DNA from: JBEKZD01 sp050013395
Lineage (GTDB): Bacteria > Verrucomicrobiota > Verrucomicrobiia > Palsa-1439
NCBI GenBank assembly: GCA_050013395.1
Contig: JBEKFI010000013.1
Span: 1 to 36,407, forward strand
Direction of reading: 5' to 3'
DNA: 36,407 nt
Made by a program: the position numbers and the translations under genes. The notes beneath the pieces are model-generated. The model worked only from the letters and a program-made list of their open reading frames with translations, was not told where the DNA came from and searched no databases. Shown here one piece after another: positions 29,870-36,407 of this stretch. The number at the start of each line of letters is the position of its first letter. The first letter of the stretch is position 1.

Positions 29870-30406
29870 TCAATACTTCCACTTGATGGTGCCGCCGATG
29901 GCGTGCGTGACGTGGTTCTCGACCTTCTTGTGTTTGAGGACGGCGGTGATGGCCTTGCGCAGGTCGTGCGACCTCACCTTGTCGGGGTGCTGCCAGTTGT
30001 CGTCGATGCGTCCGATGTAGCGGACAGCGAACCTGCAATTGAGCACGAACGCCTCCGGGGTGTATTCGGCTCCGTAGGCGCGCGCAATGCGCTGCGTCTC
30101 GTCGCGGAGATAGGGGAAATTGTAGCCTCTCTGTTTGGCGCGTTTGACCATGTTTTCGAAGCTGTCCTCTGAATACGCGACGCTGTCGTTGGCGTTGATG
30201 GCGATGAGTTGGATGCCATTCGGTCCGTAGTCGCGCTGGATGCTGATCAGGCGTTCCTCGTACGCCTGCGCGTAGGGACAGTGGTTGCAGGTGAACACTA
30301 CAACGACAGCTTTCTTTTCCTTAAATGAAGCCAGGGAGCAATCTTTGCCGTCGACCCCCGGCAGAGTGAAATCTGGTGCGTGTTGACCGATTTCAATCTT
30401 TTTCAT
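29870..30406 (-). CDS. Thioredoxin-fold redoxin (AhpC/TSA-like)
   Basis: 178 residues from ATG 30406 (MKKIEIGQHAPDF). The fold begins with APDFTLPGVDGK, then VVVVFTCNHCPYAQAYE with a CxxC pair (Cys40, Cys43). A conserved cis-Pro strand (EYTPEAFVL) and IGRIDDNWQ follow. The TCNHCPY signature marks a bacterial subgroup of thiol peroxidase/thioredoxin-like proteins annotated as thioredoxin family. There is no signal peptide, so it is cytoplasmic. Confidence 0.87.
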   Translation of the reverse strand: MKKIEIGQHAPDFTLPGVDGKDCSLASFKEKKAVVVVFTCNHCPYAQAYEERLISIQRDYGPNGIQLIAINANDSVAYSEDSFENMVKRAKQRGYNFPYLRDETQRIARAYGAEYTPEAFVLNCRFAVRYIGRIDDNWQHPDKVRSHDLRKAITAVLKHKKVENHVTHAIGGTIKWKY

Positions 30407-30628
30407 AGCCCTATTTCTTCCCTCTTGCTGACCGGCTTTCCGCCGGAACGGATTGCCGACCGACATCATAACTTAGCAGCGCGCTCTGAAACGTCAAGGG
30501 AGCGCCGGCGCGGACGCTGGAAAAGAAGTTGAGCGTTGTCCTGATTTCTGCTAGAGACTTCGACATCGCCACAACTAAGACGCAACTTCGATGCCAAGCA
30601 TAATTCCAACGGTTCAAAAACGGTCAAT

Positions 30629-31744
30629 GTGAACGAAAACGGACTTCCCCAGCGCGCGGCGGCGGCTCTTACGGCCAAAAGCCCCGAATTGACATCACAA
30701 CGCGTGACGATCGGCCTGGATGGTTTCGTGGACGAAATTGTCAGTGTCGTGGACAAACGTGAATCGGCTGACAAATTCACGCGCATCCCGACGCTCTCCG
30801 TATTTGCCAATCGCATTGCCCAAGCAGCGGGCAAAGGCACGAACGCGGAACTCGTCGTCACGCAAGTTAAGCTGGGCGGGAACGGGCCGATCATGGCCAA
30901 CGCGTTGGCCGCGTTTGGCACACGCGTCACCTACATCGGCAGCCTGGGCTACCCCACGCTGCATCCTGCGTTCGAGGAACTGGCCAGGCGCGCCGCTGTC
31001 TCCAGCATCGCGGAGCCGGGGCACACCGACGCGCTGGAGTTTGACGACGGGAAACTGATGCTGGGCAAGCACACGACACTGGGAGACGTCAACTGGCAAC
31101 ACCTGATGGAGCGCGTCGGGCGCGAGAAGTTGTTCGAATCATTCAGCGCGTCCAGTCTCATCGGCCTGCAGAACTGGACGATGCTGCCCCACATGAGCGA
31201 CATCTGGCAACATGTGCTGGATGAGTTTTGTCCCAAACTGCCCGGCCGTACGAAGCGGACGATTTTCTTCGACTTGGCCGATCCCGAGAAACGCGATCCG
31301 CGCGACATCCAGCGCGCGATGGGACTGGTCGGCAAGTTTCAGAAGTATTTCGAAACCTATCTCGGCCTCAACGAAAAGGAATCCTTCGAAATCGGTCACG
31401 TGCTCGGCTACGATGGGCCGAGCAAAGGAGAGGACGCCGTTCGAGCGGTGGCAAAGTTCATCCAAAAAGTGATCAAGATCTCCGCCGTGGTGGTTCATCC
31501 ACGCGCCTATGCCGTGACGGCCGACGGCAAAGACGTGGTGCTCGTCCACGGGCCGTTTACGCCAAAACCGCTGATCAGCACCGGCGCGGGCGACCATTTC
31601 AACGCGGGATTTTGCCTCGGCAAACTGATCGGCGCTGACAACGAAATCGCGCTGCAAGTCGGTGTCGGAACCTCGGGTTACTACGTGCGCACAGCCAAGA
31701 GCCCAACCGCGAAAGACTTGGCAGAATTCCTGCGGTCCTTATGA
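30629..31744 (+). CDS. PfkB-family carbohydrate kinase
   Basis: 371 residues from a GTG at 30629. It has an N-terminal GLDGFVDEI segment, the PfkB signature 1 region KLGGNGPIMANALAAFG with YIGSLG, and signature 2 ISTGAGDHFNAGFCLG with the catalytic Asp near residue 320. It is longer than ribokinase because of an insert around residues 190-260. The sugar or nucleoside substrate cannot be determined. The stop TGA overlaps the ATG of a small membrane-protein gene (ATGA), so the two are probably coupled. Confidence 0.87.
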   Translation: MNENGLPQRAAAALTAKSPELTSQRVTIGLDGFVDEIVSVVDKRESADKFTRIPTLSVFANRIAQAAGKGTNAELVVTQVKLGGNGPIMANALAAFGTRVTYIGSLGYPTLHPAFEELARRAAVSSIAEPGHTDALEFDDGKLMLGKHTTLGDVNWQHLMERVGREKLFESFSASSLIGLQNWTMLPHMSDIWQHVLDEFCPKLPGRTKRTIFFDLADPEKRDPRDIQRAMGLVGKFQKYFETYLGLNEKESFEIGHVLGYDGPSKGEDAVRAVAKFIQKVIKISAVVVHPRAYAVTADGKDVVLVHGPFTPKPLISTGAGDHFNAGFCLGKLIGADNEIALQVGVGTSGYYVRTAKSPTAKDLAEFLRSL

Positions 31745-32046
31745 GCATGCAAGACCACGGCCTCTTGGGACTGGTTATTCCGCTCAGCGCATTGGTCGCA
31801 ACCAATGTTCTGATCCACTGGCTGGTGATTTGCCGCACCCTATACAAACAAGGAGCAAAATTTCCGACCGGGCTTTTGTTCTGGCGAGTCTTTCACGAGT
31901 TGCGCATCTACCGGGAAATCTGCAGAGCGCGCGGCAACTCGTTGAGCATCTATTACATAACCTTCATCCTGACGTGGTTCAACCTGCTGCTGGCGTTCGG
32001 CACGGTACTGCGAGCGCTATGGGAACAGACCCATCTTTCGCAATAG
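31741..32046 (+). CDS. Small two-helix membrane protein
   Basis: 101 residues, starting in the ATGA overlap with the PfkB kinase gene. Two hydrophobic segments (about 8-32 and 68-92) are separated by a basic loop (FWRVFHELRIYREICRARG). No family is recognised. The coupling suggests expression with the kinase. It converges with the permease/Usp region, 14 bp away. Confidence 0.6.
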   Translation: MSMQDHGLLGLVIPLSALVATNVLIHWLVICRTLYKQGAKFPTGLLFWRVFHELRIYREICRARGNSLSIYYITFILTWFNLLLAFGTVLRALWEQTHLSQ

Positions 32047-32060
32047 CTTCGTATTCCCTT

Positions 32061-32291
32061 CTAACCCACAATTGCCAAACGGATCTCTTCAGGCAATTGG
32101 GTCGCGAGTTGCTGCATTAGGTTGCCACCCAACACTCTCGTCAGCGCAGAGCGGCGCGAGTGACCCACGATCAGCACATCCACGCCTGCAATCGCGGCGT
32201 TGTCGAGAATCGTCCGCGCGGGGTCGTCGCTGACGGCATAAGTCGCCGCCGTCATGGCCGCGCCCACTGGAACTTCCTGCTTGGCCGCGGT
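32061..32291 (-). pseudogene. C-terminal half of a universal stress protein, in frame behind the permease stop
   Basis: After the permease TAA (32292-32294) the same frame stays open for 76 codons to a TAG at 32061. It reads TAAKQEVPVGAAMTAATYAV, then DPARTILDNAAIAGVDVLIV and GHSRRSALTRVLGGN, the C-terminal nucleotide-binding half of UspA (G-x2-R-x9-G-N pattern). The N-terminal half of that domain is absent. It could be a lost tail of the permease, a remnant of a separate gene, or a short product from the GTG at 32267 or the ATG at 32255. Confidence 0.55.
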
Positions 32292-34241
32292 TTATTCCCG
32301 CACGCGGATTGGCAGCACCACGGTGGCCAGGCCGCGCCACTGGAGACGGCGTTGGATGGCGTAGGCGGTTTCGTTGTGCAGGATGCGCTGATACCATTTC
32401 TCGCGTTCGAAGACGAGTTTGCCGGTGAAGAAGGTCGCCTTCGAGAATCGTTGCGCCAGCTCGGCGCAGATTTTCTCCGCGCCTTCGACCGGCTCGATCC
32501 CCACGTCCATCGCGCTGGTCGCCGCCAACCCGTGGCTGCGGGCAAAGGCGACGTACTTGTCGAGGTCCGCGTGAACGTGTTGCTTGAGCGCCTCGATCTC
32601 CTGCCCGCCCTTGAAGGTCCCCGAATCGATCACCGCCACCGCGACAAACACGACCTGGTGGAAGTAGCCGGGGAATTGACGAACGATGTTCAACAACGAG
32701 TGCAGCCCCAGCCCACCGTAGCGGTTGACCAGCAGCACGGCAGTGGGTTTGCTCGGATCGAGTTCCTTCGGCACCGAGCCGCCGGCATCCCCGGCGGGGA
32801 TATCCACAAGCGTCTGCGAGAGAATGTCCATCTTGGCCGCCACCGTCCGGTAATGACGCCGGATCGCCCAACACAGCGCGATCAGCAGCGAGGTGACGAC
32901 GAGCGTCATCCAGCCGCCCTCCATGAATTTTTCTTTGATCACGATGACAAGGATGGATACGCACAGCGTCAACCCCGTCATATGGATCGGCAGGGCGCGT
33001 TTCCATTCGGGGCGTTTCTTCCGCTCGGTGATCCAGAACCGGCACATGCCTGTTTCCGTCAGTGAGAATGTCAGGAAGACGTTGATCGAGTACATCGTGA
33101 TCAGGGCGCTAATGTTGCCTTTCGTGTAGATCAACGTGGCGATCGAGGCGGCAGCCATCAGCCCGACGCCGTAGTGCATTGTCAACCGCTCCGACAGCGA
33201 GTCGAACCGTCGCGGGAACCAGGAATCCAGCGCCATGTTGGCCATCACGCGCGGCCCGTCGATGAAACCGGTTTGCGCCGCCACCACCAGCAACGCCCCC
33301 TCCGCGACGAGGGTCAACACGACAAACCACATGCCGAATCCGAGCCGCTCAACCATCACGGCGTTCATCGTCTTGCCTTCCTCGGCGCGCACGCCCAATA
33401 AGAGGTAGCAGAGCAGAATGCCGGCCGCGGTCACCGCCAGCGACGTCGCCAGATACACCATCGTTTTCTTGGCCGTGTGGACACGCGGCTCGCGCATGAC
33501 TTGAATGCCGTTGGAGACAGCCTCGATGCCGGTGTAGGTGCCCGCCCCGCGTGAGTAGGCTTTGGCGAAGAGGAGAAACAATGCCATGAACCCCATCGCC
33601 TTGTAATCGTGCTGGATTCCGTGCGTCACTTGTCTCGCGACTTCCGGAAGTTGATGTACGTGCATCCCAACACCCACCACCAGGACAATCACGTGCGTCG
33701 CTACGAACAGCAAGAAGATCGGCATAAGCGCGCTGATCGATTCCTTCACGCCGCGAATGTTCAACACCAACAACACCAAGATCACGAGAATTTCCAGCGG
33801 CACCTTTATCCCGTGCCAGCCGAGCGGCAGGAAACTGAAAATCTGGTCCGCCGCCGACGCGATCGACACGCTGATCGTCAACACGTAGTCCACCAGCAAC
33901 GCGCAACCCGACACGAGGCCGAACCTTGGCCCAAGCAGTTTCGTCGCTACAAGGTAACCACCGCCGCCCGACGGGAAATGCTCGATGATCCGGCTGTAGG
34001 CGTAGGAGATGATGAACACCGTAAACGCCGTCGCCAATGCGAGGAACACGCACAGATAAGTGTGTTCGCCCAGCGCGCGGAACGCCTCATCGGGGCCGTA
34101 CGCCGACGAACTCAATCCGTCTGCGCCCAGGCCGACCCACGCGAGGAACGCAATCAGCGAGATCTTGCGAAAAACTTGCGGGTCCTCGACATCACGAGGC
34201 GCCCCGAACAACAACCGTTTCAACCGTTCCCACGGCGTCAT
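32292..34241 (-). CDS. APC-superfamily permease with C-terminal Usp-like domain
   Basis: 649 residues. About twelve transmembrane helices (residues about 25-475) begin with the APC hallmark AWVGLGADGLSSSAYGPDEA, followed by PSGGGGYLVATKLLGP. The cytoplasmic C-terminus (about 500-649) has alternating strands and helices (TAVLLVNRYGG, HQVVFVAVAVID, ATVVLPIRV) that look like a universal-stress-protein fold. This layout resembles KimA-type potassium importers and related amino-acid/polyamine permeases; the substrate is uncertain. The TAA stop is followed in frame by half of another Usp domain. Divergent from gltX. Confidence 0.83.
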   Translation of the reverse strand: MTPWERLKRLLFGAPRDVEDPQVFRKISLIAFLAWVGLGADGLSSSAYGPDEAFRALGEHTYLCVFLALATAFTVFIISYAYSRIIEHFPSGGGGYLVATKLLGPRFGLVSGCALLVDYVLTISVSIASAADQIFSFLPLGWHGIKVPLEILVILVLLVLNIRGVKESISALMPIFLLFVATHVIVLVVGVGMHVHQLPEVARQVTHGIQHDYKAMGFMALFLLFAKAYSRGAGTYTGIEAVSNGIQVMREPRVHTAKKTMVYLATSLAVTAAGILLCYLLLGVRAEEGKTMNAVMVERLGFGMWFVVLTLVAEGALLVVAAQTGFIDGPRVMANMALDSWFPRRFDSLSERLTMHYGVGLMAAASIATLIYTKGNISALITMYSINVFLTFSLTETGMCRFWITERKKRPEWKRALPIHMTGLTLCVSILVIVIKEKFMEGGWMTLVVTSLLIALCWAIRRHYRTVAAKMDILSQTLVDIPAGDAGGSVPKELDPSKPTAVLLVNRYGGLGLHSLLNIVRQFPGYFHQVVFVAVAVIDSGTFKGGQEIEALKQHVHADLDKYVAFARSHGLAATSAMDVGIEPVEGAEKICAELAQRFSKATFFTGKLVFEREKWYQRILHNETAYAIQRRLQWRGLATVVLPIRVRE

Positions 34242-34445
34242 GTTCTACCCTCTCGCTGGCCTACGAAGTTAGCTGACGGGCTTAGGGGGAGAAGTTCCCT
34301 CTCCCGACCGACCGTCGGGATTCGCCCCGAACTCTCGGTTCCTCCGTTCCGCGCCGCTGGCGCGAATTCGGCACAAACGCGGGACACTACCCGCGCCGCC
34401 CCACCCTGTCGAGTGATTTCGGGCGATCGCAGGAACGCCCAATCC

Positions 34446-34475
34446 TTGCACCATCTGCCTGCACTCTGCTATGTT
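34446..34475 (+). promoter_or_regulatory. Weak sigma70-like promoter candidate for gltX
   Basis: TTGCAC (34446-34451) and TATGTT (34470-34475) are 18 bp apart. Transcription would begin almost at the gltX ATG, implying a leaderless message, which is consistent with the lack of a visible ribosome-binding site. Speculative. Confidence 0.22.
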
Positions 34476-34483
34476 CACCGCGC

Positions 34484-35803
34484 ATGAATGTTCGCGTTCG
34501 ATTCGCCCCCAGCCCGACGGGTTTCCTGCACATCGGCAGCGTCCGCACCGCGCTGTTCAACTGGCTGTATGCCCGCCACACCGGCGGCAGATTCGTGTTG
34601 CGAATCGAGGACACCGACGTGGCGCGCAACAGCAAGCAATCGCTGCGCACCATCCTCGACGGCTTGAAGTGGCTCGGACTCGATTGGGACGAAGGCCCTG
34701 AGAAGGGCGGTCCGCTCGGCCCTTACTTCCAATCGCAGCGCGCCGACATCTACAAGCGCCGCGTCAAAGAGTTGATCGACAAGGGCATCGCTTACGAACG
34801 CGAAGGCGCGATCCGTTTCAAGATGACACGCCAACCGATCGAGATTCCCGACCTCATCGTTGGCGGCGTCGTCCGACCTTTGAATGAGACCGAAATGCTC
34901 GACCCCGATTTCGTCATCGTCCGCAGCGACGGCAATCCCGTGTTCCATTTGGTGAACGTCGTGGACGATATCGAAATGCAGATCACCCACGTCATCCGCG
35001 GCGAAGACCATCTCTCGAACACGCCGAAGCACATCGCCTTGTTTCGCGCGTTCGGCGTCGAGCCGCCCAGGTACGCCCACATCCCGATGATTCTCAACAT
35101 TGACGGCACGAAGATGAGCAAGAGCGACCCCGAGGCCGCCAAGGCGCGCCTCGCCTCGCTGCAAACCTACATTGACGACGGCTTCGTCCCCGAGGCGGTG
35201 CGCAACTACCTTTGCCTGCTCGGCTGGTCGCCGAAAGACAACCGCGAGGTCATGCCCATCGAGGAAGTCATCCGCGTGTTCGACCTGCCACAAATTCTAC
35301 GGGCCAACGCCCGGTTCGACGTCTCCAAGCTCACGTGGATGAATGGCGAGTATATCCGCGCAATGCCACACAAGCGTTACTTCGAACTAGCAGAGCCGTT
35401 TTCCGTGCAACCCGGCGCGCCGTCGGTGTTGGCGTTGGTGCAAGGAAAAATCAAGCTGTTGAAAGAGATACCGGAGTTGACGAGCTACTTCTTCACCGCG
35501 GACTTTCCATTTGATCCCGAAGCTGTGAAAAAGTCATGCAGTGCGCCACAGACGAGCGAGCGGCTGACGAAACTCGCCGACAAATTCGCCACGGTCGCTC
35601 CGTGGGACCGCCGCAATCTCGAAGCGGCGTTGAAGGCGCTGGCAGCGGAACTGGGCGTCAAAACCGGCGAGTTGATTCATCCGTGCCGCGTGGCGGTGTC
35701 GGGCAAGGCGGGCGGTCCATCGTTGTATCACATGCTGGAAGTGCTCGGCCGCGACCGCGTCCTGGCGCGATTGCGGAAAGCAGCGGAAAGGTTCCACGCA
35801 TGA
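34484..35803 (+). CDS. gltX: Glutamate--tRNA ligase
   Basis: Class I aminoacyl-tRNA synthetase charging tRNA(Glu), and possibly tRNA(Gln) if this organism uses the amidotransferase route. 439 residues, shorter than the usual 460-500. HIGH motif variant HIGS within FAPSPTGFLHIGS (7-19), RIEDTD near 40, HVIRGEDHLSNTPKH near 170, and KMSKS near 210. The anticodon-binding helical domain follows and ends with GGPSLYHMLEVLGRDRVLARL. No zinc-site cysteines are seen in the acceptor-end domain. Confidence 0.95.
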   Translation: MNVRVRFAPSPTGFLHIGSVRTALFNWLYARHTGGRFVLRIEDTDVARNSKQSLRTILDGLKWLGLDWDEGPEKGGPLGPYFQSQRADIYKRRVKELIDKGIAYEREGAIRFKMTRQPIEIPDLIVGGVVRPLNETEMLDPDFVIVRSDGNPVFHLVNVVDDIEMQITHVIRGEDHLSNTPKHIALFRAFGVEPPRYAHIPMILNIDGTKMSKSDPEAAKARLASLQTYIDDGFVPEAVRNYLCLLGWSPKDNREVMPIEEVIRVFDLPQILRANARFDVSKLTWMNGEYIRAMPHKRYFELAEPFSVQPGAPSVLALVQGKIKLLKEIPELTSYFFTADFPFDPEAVKKSCSAPQTSERLTKLADKFATVAPWDRRNLEAALKALAAELGVKTGELIHPCRVAVSGKAGGPSLYHMLEVLGRDRVLARLRKAAERFHA

Positions 35804-35813
35804 CCACCCCGCT

Positions 35814-35902
35814 TGTCATTCTGAGCGAAGCGAAGAACCTCTGCTTCGCTTGCCCACACGGGAGCAATGAGGCTGAGACCCTTCGCTGCGCTCAGGGTGA
35901 CA
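35814..35902. repeat. Inverted repeat element, family D
   Basis: TGTCATTCTGAGCGAAGCGA to CTTCGCTGCGCTCAGGGTGA followed by CA. It fills the gap between gltX and pgsA. The other copy is in frame inside uvrA at 22819. Confidence 0.9.
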
Positions 35903-35915
35903 ACTTAGGAAAGCC

Positions 35916-36407
35916 ATGACCGTGGCCAACAGAATTACCATCTTCCGCATCCTGCTGATCCCGGTCTTCGTGTGGCTGATGCTGGATTACATCCGCGACT
36001 ACCAGAAGGGAGAGACGAAGGAATGGGAGCGGGTCTTGGCCTACGCGGTTTTCGCGACAGCCGCCGTCTCCGACGCTGTGGACGGCTACATCGCGCGCCG
36101 CTACCGCCAGAAGAGCGAACTGGGCTCGTTCCTCGATCCGCTCGCCGACAAGGCATTGCTGGTCTCCACGTTGATTCTGCTCAGCGTGCGGTTCAAGGAC
36201 GGCACGCCGTTCCCCCAGTTGCCGCTGTGGTTTCCCGTGCTGGTGGTCAGCCGGGACCTGATCCTGCTGGCCGGCACGGTGCTGATTCACATGCTGGCCG
36301 GTCGCGTGACCGCGCGCCCACGCCTCGTCGGCAAGTGTGCGACATTCTTCCAAATGATCACGCTCGGCTGGGTGCTGCTGAAGATCGAGCGGCCTTCCTA
36401 CGAATGG
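35916..36407 (+). CDS. pgsA: CDP-alcohol phosphatidyltransferase, PgsA-like (3' end outside window)
   Basis: 164 codons from ATG 35916 to the window edge. The membrane enzyme transfers a phosphatidyl group from CDP-diacylglycerol, most likely to glycerol 3-phosphate to make phosphatidylglycerol phosphate. The start MTVANRITIFRILLIPVFVW is typical of PgsA, and the CDP-alcohol signature is perfect: D53-x2-DG-x2-AR-x8-G-x3-D-x3-D78 (within SDAVDGYIARRYRQ and GSFLDPLADK). Further helices follow. It is separated from gltX only by a family D repeat. Confidence 0.9.
   Translation, partial: MTVANRITIFRILLIPVFVWLMLDYIRDYQKGETKEWERVLAYAVFATAAVSDAVDGYIARRYRQKSELGSFLDPLADKALLVSTLILLSVRFKDGTPFPQLPLWFPVLVVSRDLILLAGTVLIHMLAGRVTARPRLVGKCATFFQMITLGWVLLKIERPSYEW

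Noticed and set aside
34242..34483. c-di-AMP (ydaO-type) riboswitch upstream of the KimA-like permease
   Set aside because: No matching conserved core was recognised in the leader; only short hairpins are visible.

Overview
The window looks like a high-GC chromosomal segment of a Gram-negative, soil- or sediment-type bacterium, most likely Verrucomicrobiota (Pedosphaera/Limisphaerales-like). That placement is inference. It rests on the mix of a GH29 fucosidase, DUF5069, an ATP-dependent PEP carboxykinase, a double-length UvrA and, above all, many dispersed inverted-repeat elements whose translations (ARASRP, GRDARAT, VGQASSLP) I associate with that phylum. No rRNA, tRNA or CRISPR array was recognised.

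Layout. 1-2763: a 5'-truncated HtrA-type serine protease with four PDZ domains, followed by a secreted trypsin-fold protein that has lost its catalytic residues. 2879-3787 (-): rsmA. 3875-4003 (-): possible SHOCT-motif microprotein. 4119-5861: secreted alpha-L-fucosidase. 5862-6719: non-coding, repeat-rich. 6720-11217 (-): an accessory island transcribed as DNA methyltransferase, PmeII-like restriction enzyme, a 43-codon ORF, then a protein-kinase/HD-phosphohydrolase fusion with a possible frameshift near its start and an in-frame TAG near its end. 11597-13766 (-): pdxA and a SurA/PpiC-type foldase. surA, pdxA and rsmA lie in the same order and strand as the enterobacterial surA-pdxA-rsmA operon, so the island and fucosidase appear to have split an old gene cluster. 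14009-15589 (-): pckA. 15728-16591 (-): radical SAM protein. 16675-17610: era. 17944-21340: TPR protein, 38-codon ORF, sensor kinase, DUF5069 and response regulator. 21611-27421: a fused double UvrA with four ABC domains. 27444-28520 (-): RES-domain NAD-targeting toxin-like protein. 28633-29160 (-): lipoprotein. 29437-30406 (-): small four-helix membrane protein and redoxin. 30629-32046: PfkB kinase plus a coupled membrane protein. 32061-34241 (-): APC-type permease, with half a universal stress protein after an in-frame TAA. 34484-35803: gltX. 35916-end: pgsA, cut by the window edge.

The most unusual property of the window is the behaviour of its repeats. Several families of 25-105 bp inverted or simple repeats occur between genes and also in frame inside conserved genes: about ten in uvrA, one in era, two in rsmA and one in the surA-like gene. 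At five genes (rsmA, radical SAM, era, the response regulator, the fucosidase) the stop codon lies at or inside the edge of a repeat. This resembles the protein-coding palindromic elements of Rickettsia but involves different sequences. The second candidate system is the restriction-modification cluster joined to a kinase-HD (SAMHD1-like) fusion, which may be a defence module that senses by phosphorylation and acts on nucleotides.
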